DNA from: Brachypodium distachyon
Lineage: Eukaryota; Streptophyta; Magnoliopsida; Poales; Poaceae
Assembly: GCF_000005505.3 (NCBI RefSeq)
Contig: NC_016134.3
Coordinates: 34,038,150-34,102,149 of the forward strand
Direction: 5' to 3'
DNA: 64,000 nucleotides
Under the pieces are notes generated by a model. The model saw nothing but the letters and a program-made list of their open reading frames with translations. It had not been told where the DNA came from and searched no databases. Positions 34,395 to 45,458 of the stretch are shown here, one piece after another (positions within the stretch are counted from its first letter, which is position 1; each line of letters starts with the position of its first letter). Made by a program: the position numbers and the translations under genes.

Positions 34395-35792
34395 CTAACG
34401 CTTCTTCTTGACAGCCGCCGACGGTATGAAGGAGACGGAGCGGTTCTTACATTTGGCGCTGCTTCTCGGGTTCGCCGCCGGCGGAAGGCGCTTCGTGGTC
34501 GTCGCCATGGCCAGGGTGCTCTTGTACCGCAGCCCGCACGCGTTGCACAACGTGTTGGGGCCCTCAGGGCCAGCGCGCCACTGCGGGGTCTCCGCCTTGG
34601 CGCAGTGGCGGCACCAGTACCCGCCGTTGTTGTTGCTGCTGCTGCCACCGCCCTCCACGACGACGGCCGACTGCGTCTGCTGCAGCCTCCTCTGTCCCGA
34701 AGGGGCGCTCTGCTGCTGTGGAAGACGGCGTTTCGTGCCGCCGCTGCTGCTCTTGGACGACTTGGACGGGAGCCAGTGCTCGTCGGCGGCGTCGTCCTCT
34801 TACTCGCTCGACGACGGGGAGAGGTTCATCTTCGTCACGGCTGGCCTCCTACCGGCCTGCACATCGGCAGCGAGGTGGACGGACGACTCTCTGTCAAGCT
34901 CCATTTCCAGTAAATCCACCCCGGCGCGCGTCGACATGTCCATGCTCCCGCCGCAGAAATCGTTGAACCAGGCGCCGTCGATGGCGAAGATACCGTCGTC
35001 GAGCGGGTCGTCGGGGACGGCGAGCGCGGAGGCGGCGGACGGCGGCTGCCGGACGTCGACATCCACGCCGTTGTCGTCAGCGGCACGCTCTGCCGGAGCT
35101 GGACTGCTGACGCTCTCGCCGGACTCGCTGTCAGAGTCGCTGCTGCGTGAATCTGAATCAGAATCGCTGCTGCCTGAGCCTGAATCAGAAAAGCTGCTGC
35201 TTGAACCAGCAAGGCTGCTGCTGATTACATCTTCTTGTCTAAGATTCTTCGGCTGCATCGGCATGAGCACAGGTGAGGCGTCGCCGCAGATGTCCACGTA
35301 CTCGTCTTCCTCGACGTCGAACTGCAGCGGTGCCGGCCCGATCGACACGGGGGAGACCCCACCGACGATGTCGATCTCCTCGTCCTCCTCCGCGATCTTT
35401 GTCATGTCTAGCTCGGCCAGGTCGGCAGCCTCACCCGCCGTCATCTTCTTGGTCGCCTGATCTGAGCGTTGGATCACGGGAAGAGGAGACGTCTTCCTCT
35501 TCTTCTCGGCCGGTGCCTCCTCCTCGGATCGTGGGCGTGGGCGTGGCGCGGCGGCCAAGAACCCTTGTCGGATGACGTTGGCGTTGGGAGCCGTCGGGGA
35601 CGAGGGAGGAAGCGCCTTGCGGAGGAGACGACGTACCGCAACGAGCTCCGACTGGAACCGCTCGCGGAGGACCTTCTGAGCGCGCTCCGGGCAGATCGTA
35701 CTCTTCTTGCCGGTGGCCAAGAACTCCATCTTGCCGACGAACGCGTCGCGCGTCGCTAAGGCGCGCTTCTGCTGCCGGGCGGCGATCTCCAT
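34395..35792 (-). pseudogene. NET-related N-terminus fused in frame to a GATA zinc finger, interrupted by one stop
   Basis: From the ATG at 35,792 one frame runs to 34,395 (466 codons), broken only by TAA at 34,802-34,800. Before the stop are 330 residues. They share ERFQSELVAVRRLLRKA, the KKRK stretch with SPLPVIQR, ATKKMTA, EYVDICGDASPVLMP and SDSDSESGESVSSPAPA with the NET protein at 20,726-21,766, but most of the NET core is deleted. After the stop come [10 protein letters not shown], a Gln-rich stretch, and the plant GATA finger CRHC-X18-CNAC ([20 protein letters not shown], then [12 protein letters not shown]) with a basic tail. GATA proteins bind GATA sites in nuclear DNA. The stop lies between Ser/Glu and Glu/Asp codons, a typical acidic linker. 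It could be a recent null allele, a base-call error, or a boundary of an unseen intron; an internal ATG at 34,658 would still give the finger. Confidence 0.72.
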
Positions 35793-36434
35793 GGTCTCCG
35801 TCTCCTGGGCGCCGGAGAAGCAGGCAGGGACGGCGGGAGGACGTATCAGAGGGGATGACCGCGATCGAAGGTGGAGACGAGAGAGCGGGGCGAAAGGAAG
35901 TGTTTGCGCAAGAACAAGAACGCGGAGCAGGGCGGCCAATTATTTATCAGGATGGCAAGCTCTCATGCGATTTCGACCTGCTCCCTGCACCGATCAAAAT
36001 GTGGAAAACCTGGACGGCGGCTGTCTCGTTAGCCAACGCCGACTCCGAGTAGAACTCGCTCGGAGTGCAACCACCCCGCGTGGCAATCGCGGCGCCCCAT
36101 GAACAGTGTTTCTTTTCTCTCCATTTTTTGCGCCCCTACCGCAGCAGGCCGGCCCTCCGCAAACAGAAAGCGCGTGTGTTGCTGAATCCCTTGGACGACA
36201 AAGGCAGATCAAGCTTCAAGGCACAAGCGGCGAACCCATTTCTGATGTTCTTTTTTGAACTGTTTCATTTTCAGTTCCAGCTGGCACCTAATGTATCTAT
36301 CTATTATATATTTTCCGGTTTTGTTATTCAGATGTCTCTGTTTTTTAGTTAGAGACCGGTCGACGTATTTGGCCGTTGGGTCTTAATCCAACGATAACAT
36401 GTGAGAGAGTGAGGACAACCTTCAGATTGTAATT
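35793..36434. other. Upstream region of the NET-GATA gene
   Basis: The open frame continues 49 codons upstream of 35,792 without family resemblance. The rest is non-coding up to the CACTA terminus. No TATA box is assigned. GCCGTTGGGTCTTAATCCAACG at 36,372-36,393 can fold as a short hairpin. Confidence 0.4.
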
Positions 36435-36535
36435 CACTACTACAGAAAGGGTTATCAGTATCCGTTACTAACTTCCTGTTACTGATGAAGGGTATCATCA
36501 GTAACAGTCGCAGCGACCGTTACTGATGTACCATC

Positions 36536-38168
36536 TGTTAGGTTCGTTGCATAGGAAACAAAAATTTCCTACGAGAAGTGCGGAAGAAAACCCAAGAATA
36601 TATATATACTAGATGTATGTAACGAGAGGGATCATGAACACCATAACCTCGTAGACCGCTAAGCGTTACGATCACGAGATCGTTGTTGGTGTAGTGGAAC
36701 TTTCAATGAGATCAATCTCAGTGCCGAACGGACAGCACCTCCTTGGTATCCACACGTTCAGCTTCACGTTGTCTCCTCCTTCCTCGATCCAGCAAGCGAG
36801 AGGGAGAGGTAGACGAGATCCCGGCAGCACGACGGCGTGGTGACTATGGTGAATATTCTCACGGGCAGGGCTACGCCGTGCGCGTGAGAATTGGAGGAGA
36901 GGAGGGCTCAGGGGAGAGAGATCCAACTGAAAGCTTGGGGTGTCTCTCTCCCTTGCCCCCCCTTCTATTTATATAGGGGTAGAGGAGGCGTGGCCGGCCA
37001 GGACTATCCCGTGGCCAGGACTCTCATGCGGCCAGGACTCTCCCGCGGCCAGGACTCTCCTCCTGGCCGCATGGGCCCTGTGGGCTAGCCCCTCGGCCCA
37101 TTAAGGCCAGGGTGCTCCCTCACAGGCCCATTTCCCGGTCAAAACCGGGAAATATTCCAAACTTTTCAGAACCCTGAAAACAACTTTCCATATATAAATC
37201 TTTATCTCCGGAACATTCCGGAGCTCCTCGTTGCGTCTAGGATCCCATCCAAGACTCCGAATCATAATTCGATATCATCATCATTTATCTCATATAACCC
37301 AAGCAATATGAAACGTTAAGTGTGTGACCCTACGGGTTCGAGAACATGTGGACATGATCAAATATCAATAACCAATGGCGGGACCTGGATGTCCATAATA
37401 GTTCCCACATATTCCACGAAGATCTCATCGGTTGAACCACTATGTCGAGGATTCAATTAATCCAGTATCCAATTCTCTTTGTCTCGCGATATATTACTTG
37501 CCCGAGATTTGATCGTCGGTATCGCCATACCTAGTTTAATCTCGTTACCGGCAAGTTCTCTTTACTCGTTCCGTAATATAATACCCCCGCAACTAAACAC
37601 ATTAGTCGCATGCTTGCAAGCTCATTAGGATGTTATATTACCGAGAGGGCCCAGAGATATCTCTCCGTCACAAGGAGTGACAAATCCCAGTCTTGATCCA
37701 TACAACCCAACAAGCACCTTCTGGGATACCTGAAAAACACCTTTATGATCACCCAGTTACGAGATGACGGTTGATGCCCACAAAGTATTCTTTCGGTACT
37801 AGGGAGTGGCATGATCTCATGGTCTAAAGAAATAATACTTGACATAATAAAACATAAGCAACTTAAACTTAAGTGACACGATCAAAAACTATGTTTAGGT
37901 TTGGGTCTGTCCATCACATCATTCTCCTAATGATATGATCTCGTTATTAAATGACAACACATGTCTATGGTTAGGAAACCTTAACCATCTTTAATCAACG
38001 AGCTAATCTAGTAGAGGCGTATTAGGGACACGGTATTTGTTTATTTATCCACACATGTATTTGAGTTTTCAATCAATACAATTATAGCATGGGCAATTAA
38101 CATTTATCAAGAACAATGAAATATGATAATAACAAATTTATTATTGCCTCTAGGGCATATTTCCAACA
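36536..38168 (-). repeat. 3' LTR of the Copia element
   Basis: Read on the minus strand it starts TGTTGGAAATATGCCC at 38,168 and ends CCTAACA at 36,536. It contains a TATA-like CTATATAAATAGAAGG near 36,962-36,978 (reverse), the probable promoter. Confidence 0.92.
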
Positions 38169-38201
38169 GTCTCTCACTTGCACTAGAGTCAATAATCTAG
38201 T

Positions 38202-41200
38202 TTACATTGTAATAAATCTAACACCCATGGAGTCTTGGTGTTGATCATGTTTTGCTCGTGGAAGAGGTTTAGTCAACGGGTCTGCGACATTCAGATCCGT
38301 ATGTACTTTGCAAATCTTTATGTCACCATCCTTGACATATTCACGAATAGTGTGAAACCGGCGTTTAATATGCTTGGAATTCTTGTGAGACCTCGGCTCC
38401 TTGGCGTTGGCTATGGCACCAGTGTTGTCACAATAGATGTCCATGGGATCCAACGCACTCGGAACCACACCAAGTTCAGATATGAACTCCTTCATCCAAA
38501 CTCCTTCCTGTGCCGCTTCTGAAGCAGCCACATATTCCGCTTCAGTTGTTGATGCTGCCACAACGCTCTGCTTGGAACTCCTCCAGCTAACTGCACCACC
38601 ATTCAAAATAAATACGTATCCGGATTGAGACTTAGAGTCATCCGGATCAGTGTCAAAACTAGCATCGACGTAACCCTTTACGACGAGCTGTTCGTCACCT
38701 CCATAAACGAGAAACATTTCTTTAGTCCTTTTTAGGTACTTAAGGATATTCTTAACTGCTGTCCAGTGTTCCACTCCTGGATCACTTTGGTACCTGCTAG
38801 TCAAACTAACAGCATGACACACGTCTGGTCTAGTACACAGCATGGCATACATAATAGAGCCTATGGCTGAGGCATAGGGGATACTATTCATCTTTTCTCT
38901 ATCTTCTGCCGAAGCTGGACACTGAGTCTTACTCAATATCTTACCTTGCAACATGGGCAAGAACCCTTTCTTTGCTTGATCCATTTTGAACCTTTTCAAA
39001 ACTTTGTCAAGGTATGTACTTTGTGTAAGTCCTATCAGGCGTCTTGATCTATCTCTATAAATCTTGATGCCTAATATGTAAGCTGCTTCACCAAGGTCTT
39101 TCATTGAAAAACTTTTATTCAAATAGCCTTTAACACTTTTAAGAAGTTCTATATCATTCCCAATCAGCAATATGTCATCCACATACAGTATTAGAAATGC
39201 TACAGAGCTCCCACTCACTTTCTTGTAAATACAAGCTTCTCCGTGAGTTTGGACAAATCCAAACCCTTTGATCACCTTATCAAAACGGAGATTCCAACTC
39301 CGAGATGCTTGCTTCAGCCCATAAATGGAACGCTGAAGTTTGCATACCTTATTAGCATCCTTAGGATTGACAAAACCTTTGGGCTGAACCATGTATAACT
39401 CTTCCTCAATGTGACCATTAAGGAACGCGGTTTTGACATCCATCTGCCAGATTTCGTAATCGAAACATGCAGCAATTGCTAACATAATCCGAACAGACTT
39501 TAGCATCGCTACGGGTGAGAAAGTCTCATTGTAGTCAACTCCTTGAATTTGTCGAAAACCTTTTGCGACAAGTCGAGCTTTATAGACGGTAACATTTCCA
39601 TCAGCATCTGTTTTCTTCTTGAAAATCCATTTGTTCTCAACGGCCTTTCGGTCATTCGGTAAGTCTACCAAAGTCCATACTTGGTTTTCATACATGGATC
39701 CCATTTCGGATTTCATGGCTTCTAACCATTTTTCGGAGTCTGGGCTCATCATCGCTTCCTCATAATTCGCAGGTTCATCGTTGTCCAACAACATGACATT
39801 CATGACACGAACATTGTACCACTCAGGAGTATTACGTGTTCTCGTCGACCTGCGAAGTTCAGTAGTTGTCTCATTCAAAACTTCATGATCATTATCATTA
39901 GCTTCCTCTCTAGCTGATGCAGGATGCACGGGAACAGTTTCTGGTGCTGCGCTACACTCAAATTCGAGAGAAGGTTCAATAACCTCATCGAGCTCTACCT
40001 TCCTCCCACTCACTTCTTTCGAGAGAAACTCCTTCTCTAGAAAGGACCCGTTCTTAGCGACAAACACTTTTCCTTCGGATCTGTGATAGAAGGTGTACCC
40101 AATTGTTTCTTTAGGGTATCCTATGAAGACGCATTTTTCCGACTTGGGTTCGAGCTTATCAGGTTGTAGCCTTTTTACATAAGCTTCGCATCCCCAAACT
40201 TTAAGAAAGGACAGCTTAGGTTTCTTGCCAAACCATAATTCATACGGTGTCGTTTCAACGGATTTAGATGGTGCCCTATTTAAAGTGAATGCGGCTGTCT
40301 CTAATGCATAACCCCAAAACGACAGTGGCAAATCAGTAAGAGACATCATAGACCGTACCATATCCAATAAAGTACGATTACGACGTTCGGACACACCATT
40401 GCGTTGTGGTGTTCCAGGCGACGTAAGTTGTGAAACAATTCCACATTGTCTTAAATGCGTGCCAAACTCGTAACTCAAATATTCACCTCCACGATCCGAT
40501 CGTAGAAATTTAATTTTCTTGTTACGATGATTCTCCACTTCATTCTGAAATTCCTTGAATTTTTCAAATGTCTCAGACTTGTTTTTCATTAAGTAAATAT
40601 ACCCATATCTACTCAAGTCATCTGTGAAGGTTAGGAAGTAACGATATCCACCGCACGTTGTAACACTCATTGGTCCGCACACATCAGTATGTATGATCTC
40701 CAACAAGTCACTGGCCCGTTCCATTATGCCTGAAAACGGGGTTCTAGTCATCTTACCCATGAGGCATGGTTCACATGTATCAAATAATTCAAAATCAAGT
40801 GATTCAAGTAGTCCATCAGAATGGAGTTTCTTCATGCGTTTTATACCAATATGACCTAGACGGCAGTGCCACAAATATGTTGAACTATCATTATCCACTT
40901 TGCACCTTTTGGCATTAACATTATGAATATGTGTGTCACTACTATCGAGACTTAATAGAAATAAACCATTCACAAGTGGTGCATGACCATAAAAGATATT
41001 ACTCATATAAATCGAACAACCATTATTCTCTGATTTAAATGAATAACCGTCTTGCATTAAACAAGATCCTGATATAATGTTCATGCTCAACGCAGGCACC
41101 AAATAACAATTACTAAGGTTTAAAACTAATCCCGAAGATAAATGTAGAGGGAGCGTGCCGACGGCGATCACATCAACTTTTGATCCATTCCCGACGCGCA

Positions 41201-42173
41201 TAGTCACCTCATCTCTTGCTAGTCTTCGTTTATTCTGTAGCTCCTGTTTCGAGTTACAAATGTGAGCAACTGAATCAGTATCAAATACCCAGGTGCTACT
41301 ACGAGTACTAGTAAGGTACACATCAATAACATGTATATCAAATATACCTTTGACGTTGCCAGCCTTCTTATCTGCCAAGTACTTGGGGCAGTTACGCTTC
41401 CAGTGGCCAGTCCCCTTGCAGTAGAAGCACTCAGTATCCGGCTTAGGTCCAAATTTGGGCTTCTTCGCGGGAGTGGCAACAGTTTTGCCACCCTTCTTGA
41501 AATTTCCCTTCTTACCCTTTGCCTTCTTGAAACTGGTGGTCTTATTGACCATCAACACTTGATGCTCCTTTTTGATTTCCACCTCCGCGGTTTTTAACAT
41601 CGCGAGGAGCTGAGGAAGTGTCCTATCCATCCCTTGCATATTGTAGTTCACCACAAAACTTTTATAGCTAGGTGGTAGTGACTGAAGAACCCGGTCAATG
41701 CCTAATTCATTAGGAATCTCAATTCCCAGTTGTCTCAGGCGGTCGGCGTACCCAGACATTCTGAGCACGTGCTCGCTAACGGAGCTGTTCTCCTCCATCT
41801 TGCAGTTAAAGAACCTTTCGGAGGCATCATACCTCTCCGCACGGGCTTGGGTCTGAAATAAAGTATTCAGTTCCCCAATCATAGCATATGCCGAGTGGTG
41901 CTCAAAACGCTTTTGGAGCTCAGGTTCCATACCAAGCAAGAGGCCGCACCTAACTACATTGTGGTCCTCAGATTGAGTCAGCCAAACGTTCCTAACGTCA
42001 GCAGACTCAGTTGCTGCGGGTTCTGCACCAAGCGCTGCATCAAAAACATAAGCCTTTTTGGCAGCTTCGAGGATAATCCTCACATTCCGGAACCAGTCCG
42101 TAAAGTTGCTTCCATTGGACTTCAGTTTATCTTTCTCTAGGAGAGTATTCATATTGAACGTAGTACGAGCCAT
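38202..42173 (-). CDS. Copia gag-pol polyprotein, uninterrupted
   Basis: A single open frame (1,332 codons from 42,200; the more likely start is Met10 at 42,173, MARTTFNMNTLL). Numbered from the first Met: gag to about 255, a CCHC knuckle at 258-271 (CFYCKGTGHWKRNC), protease near 304-320, integrase with the HHCC region near 445-480 and catalytic D506, D569 and E605, reverse transcriptase near 840-1,080 with YVDD at 1,006-1,009, and RNase H near 1,190-1,320. The order protease-integrase-RT-RNase H is that of Ty1/Copia. The protease active site reads DTDS (307-310) where Copia proteases have Asp-Thr/Ser-Gly, so the glycine is replaced. The frame has no stop, but self-processing may fail for that reason. 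Confidence 0.93.
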   Translation of the reverse strand: MARTTFNMNTLLEKDKLKSNGSNFTDWFRNVRIILEAAKKAYVFDAALGAEPAATESADVRNVWLTQSEDHNVVRCGLLLGMEPELQKRFEHHSAYAMIGELNTLFQTQARAERYDASERFFNCKMEENSSVSEHVLRMSGYADRLRQLGIEIPNELGIDRVLQSLPPSYKSFVVNYNMQGMDRTLPQLLAMLKTAEVEIKKEHQVLMVNKTTSFKKAKGKKGNFKKGGKTVATPAKKPKFGPKPDTECFYCKGTGHWKRNCPKYLADKKAGNVKGIFDIHVIDVYLTSTRSSTWVFDTDSVAHICNSKQELQNKRRLARDEVTMRVGNGSKVDVIAVGTLPLHLSSGLVLNLSNCYLVPALSMNIISGSCLMQDGYSFKSENNGCSIYMSNIFYGHAPLVNGLFLLSLDSSDTHIHNVNAKRCKVDNDSSTYLWHCRLGHIGIKRMKKLHSDGLLESLDFELFDTCEPCLMGKMTRTPFSGIMERASDLLEIIHTDVCGPMSVTTCGGYRYFLTFTDDLSRYGYIYLMKNKSETFEKFKEFQNEVENHRNKKIKFLRSDRGGEYLSYEFGTHLRQCGIVSQLTSPGTPQRNGVSERRNRTLLDMVRSMMSLTDLPLSFWGYALETAAFTLNRAPSKSVETTPYELWFGKKPKLSFLKVWGCEAYVKRLQPDKLEPKSEKCVFIGYPKETIGYTFYHRSEGKVFVAKNGSFLEKEFLSKEVSGRKVELDEVIEPSLEFECSAAPETVPVHPASAREEANDNDHEVLNETTTELRRSTRTRNTPEWYNVRVMNVMLLDNDEPANYEEAMMSPDSEKWLEAMKSEMGSMYENQVWTLVDLPNDRKAVENKWIFKKKTDADGNVTVYKARLVAKGFRQIQGVDYNETFSPVAMLKSVRIMLAIAACFDYEIWQMDVKTAFLNGHIEEELYMVQPKGFVNPKDANKVCKLQRSIYGLKQASRSWNLRFDKVIKGFGFVQTHGEACIYKKVSGSSVAFLILYVDDILLIGNDIELLKSVKGYLNKSFSMKDLGEAAYILGIKIYRDRSRRLIGLTQSTYLDKVLKRFKMDQAKKGFLPMLQGKILSKTQCPASAEDREKMNSIPYASAIGSIMYAMLCTRPDVCHAVSLTSRYQSDPGVEHWTAVKNILKYLKRTKEMFLVYGGDEQLVVKGYVDASFDTDPDDSKSQSGYVFILNGGAVSWRSSKQSVVAASTTEAEYVAASEAAQEGVWMKEFISELGVVPSALDPMDIYCDNTGAIANAKEPRSHKNSKHIKRRFHTIREYVKDGDIKICKVHTDLNVADPLTKPLPRAKHDQHQDSMGVRFITM

Positions 42174-43418
42174 TGATCTACAGCATATTTGCAAAGGCAA
42201 TTAGACTAAGTTCATGATAATAAGTTCAAGCTAATCAAATTACTAATGAACTCCCACTAAAAACAACATCCCTCGGGTTGTTTAGTGACACATGATCCAA
42301 ATCCACTACACCAAGTCCGATCATCACGTGAGATGGAGTAGCTTCAATGGTAAACATCAGCATGTTGATCACATCATTCATATGACTCATGTTTAACCTT
42401 TCGGTTCCTTGTGTTCCGAGGCCATGTCTGTACATGCTAGGCTCGTCAAGTTAACCAAAGTATTCCTGCATGTGTAAAACTGGCTTACACCCGTTGTATG
42501 CGAACGTAGAGTTTATAACACCCGATCATCACGTGGTGCTTCAAAACGACGAACTTTTGCAACGGTGCATACTAAGGGAGAACACATTATTATCTTGATA
42601 TTAACAATGAGGGATCATCTTATAATGCTACCGTCAACTAAGCAAAATAAGATGCATAAAAGGGATAAACATCACGTGCATAAATAATGTGACATGATAT
42701 GGCCTTCTCTTCGTGTGCCTTTGATCTCCATCTCCAAAGCACGGGCACGATCTCCATCATCACCAGCATGGCGCCTAGGTCCTCGGGCGTCATGTATAGT
42801 TGCCTCCACCAACTATTGCTACTACGACTATTGCTACTACTAGCGATAAAGTAAAGCAATTACATGGCGATTAAATCATTGATACGAAGGTCATACAATA
42901 ATTAATGAGACAACCATACAGCTCCTGCCGGTTGCCAAACTCATCGACATGCAAGTCGTGAAATATTACAAAACATGATCATCTCATACATCAAATATAT
43001 TATATCATATCTTGGCCATACCACATCACATGCCCCTGCAAAAACAAGTTAGACGCTTCTACTTTGTTGTTGCATGTTTTACGTGGCTTTAGAGGCTGCA
43101 CTAAAAGAACCGTTCTTACTTACGCAAAAGCCACAACGGTGATATACAAATTGCTTATTAACCATATAGGCCTCCCATTGCAAATCAGATTTCAACTATA
43201 GTGGGAGAGACAGACACCCGCCAGCCGCCTTATGCAATACAAGTTGCATGTTAATTGCGGAACCGGTCTCTTGTGCGAAGACAAGTCAGGTTGGTCCGAG
43301 CCGCTTCATCCCACTATCCCGCAAAATCCGATAGTGCACAAAGGAGGTAGCAATATGAACATCAACGCCCACAACTAAATTGTGTTCTACTCGTACAAAA
43401 CATCTACGCATAGATCTA

Positions 43419-43430
43419 GCTCTGATACCA
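43419..43430 (-). other. Primer binding site of the Copia element
   Basis: On the minus strand, next to the 5' LTR, the sequence TGGTATCAGAGC is complementary to the 3' end of initiator methionine tRNA, the primer of most plant Copia elements. Confidence 0.9.
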
Positions 43431-43431
43431 C

Positions 43432-45081
43432 TGTTAGGTTCGTTGCATAGGAAACAAAAATTTCCTACGAGAAGTGCGGAAGAAAACCCAAGAATATATA
43501 TATACTAGATGTATGTAACGAGAGGGATCATGAACACCATACCCTCGTAGACCGCTAAGCGTTACGATCACGAGATCGTTGTTGGTGTAGTGGAACTTTC
43601 AATGAGATCAATCTCAGTGCCGAACGGACAGCACCTCCTTGGTATCCACACGTTCAGCTTCACGTTGTCTCCTCCTTCCTCGATCCAGCAAGCGAGAGGG
43701 AGAGGTCGACGAGATCCCGGCAGCACGACGGCGTGGTGACTATGGTGAATATTCTCACGGGCAGGGCTACGCCGTGCGCGTGAGAAGAGGAGGAGAGGAG
43801 GGCTCAGGGGAGAGAGATCCAACTGAAAGCTTGGGGTGTCTCTCTCCCTTGCCCCCCCTTCTATTTATATAGGGGTAGAGGAGGCGTGGCCGGCCAGGAC
43901 TATCCCGTGGCCAGGACTCTCCGGCGGTCAGGACTCTCATGCGGCCAGGACTCTCCCGCGGCCAGGACTCTCCTCCTGGCCGCATGGGCCCTGTGGGCTA
44001 GCCCCTCGGCCCATTAAGGCCAGGGTGCTCCCTCACAGGCCCATTTCCCGATCAAAACCGGGAAATATTCCAAACTTTCCAGAACCCTGAAAACAACTTT
44101 CCATATATAAATCTTTATCTCCGGAACATTCCGGAGCTCCTCGTTGCGTCTAGGATCCCATCCAAGACTCCGAATCATAATTCGATATCATCATCATTTA
44201 TCTCATCTAACCCAAGCAACATGAAACGTTAAGTGTGTGACCCTACGGGTTCGAGAACATGTGGACATGATCAAATATCAATAACCAATGGCGGGACCTG
44301 GATGTCCATAATAGTTCCCACATATTCCACGAAGATCTCATCGGTTGAACCACTATGTCGAGGATTCAATTAATCCAGTATCCAATTCTCTTTGTCTCGC
44401 GATATATTACTTGCCCGAGATTTGATCGTCGGTATCGCCATACCTAGTTTAATCTCGTTACCGGCAAGTTCTCTTTACTCGTTCCGTAATATAATACCCC
44501 CGCAACTAAACACATTAGTCGCATGCTTGCAAGCTCATTAGGATGTTATATTACTGAGAGGGCCCAGAGATATCTCTCCGTCACAAGGAGTGACAAATCC
44601 CAGTCTTGATCCATACAACCCAACAAGCACCTTCTGGGATACCTGAAAAACACCTTTATGATCACCCAGTTACGAGATGACGGTTGATGCCCACAAAGTA
44701 TTCTTCCGGTACTAGGGAGTGGCATGATCTCATGGTCTAAAGAAATAATACTTGACATAATAAAACATAAGCAACTTAAACTTAAGTGACACGATCAAAA
44801 GCTATGTTTAGGTTTGGGTCTGTCCATCAAATCATTCTCCTAATGATATGATCTCGTTATTAAATGACAACACATGTCTATGGTTAGGAAACCTTAACCA
44901 TCTTTAATCAACGAGCTAATCTAGTAGAGGCGTATTAGGGACACGGTATTTGTTTATTTATCCACACATGTATTTGAGTTTCCAATCAATACAATTATAG
45001 CATGGGCAATAAACATTTATCAAGAACAATGAAATATGATAATAACAAATTTATTATTGCCTCTAGGGCATATTTCCAACA
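43432..45081 (-). repeat. 5' LTR of the Copia element
   Basis: Read on the minus strand it starts TGTTGGAAATATGCCC at 45,081 and ends CCTAACA at 43,432. It carries one extra 17-base GGACTCTC-type unit compared with the 3' LTR and the solo LTR at 31,118. Confidence 0.92.
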
Positions 45082-45458
45082 CCATCATCAGTGGCGGGCG
45101 GCCTGACCCGACCGTTACTGATGAAGACCATCATCAGTGACGGTCACGTTTTCGCGCTCGTCACTGATGATATGTACATCAGTAACGGTCGCTTTGCCAC
45201 ATCAGTGTCGGGCGAGCGACTGACACTGATACTTTTTCAGTAATTAAAAAATATATAAAACCACAGAAAATACACAGAAAAATATATATTTGAATACATA
45301 GCACAGCACAGCACAGAAAAATACACAGCCACATCATTTAAAGCATACAAATGTATATAAAGCCGCATCATTTAAAGCATATAAAGAATACAAATGTATC
45401 TCACTTCACGACATTGATTACAAAGTGTCAAAATCTCATAGCAAAATCAAGTTTGAAG
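45082..45458. repeat. CACTA subterminal repeat region
   Basis: Copies of CATCAGTGACGGTCA and CCGTTACTGATG in both orientations alternate to about 45,235. An AT-rich stretch with ACAGAAAATACACAG and CACATCATTTAAAGCATA direct repeats follows. These arrays are where CACTA transposases bind. Confidence 0.8.

Larger units (their letters stand above)
36536..45081 (-). mobile_element. Full-length BARE/Angela-type Copia retrotransposon
   Basis: Two LTRs (36,536-38,168 and 43,432-45,081) in reverse orientation enclose a minus-strand polyprotein. The 5-base duplication CCATC flanks it (36,531-36,535; 45,082-45,086). A primer binding site lies next to the right LTR and a purine-rich GTGCAAGTGAGAGAC next to the left. 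The LTRs differ at a modest number of bases and by one 17-base unit present only in the right LTR, near 43,918-43,934, in a run of GGACTCTC-type repeats. The insertion is therefore fairly recent and later than the CACTA element it entered. Confidence 0.95.

Noticed and set aside
34800..35792. Treating the 330-residue frame as a complete separate gene
   Set aside because: The same frame continues past one stop into a well-formed GATA finger with a plausible linker, so an interrupted single gene explains the sequence better.
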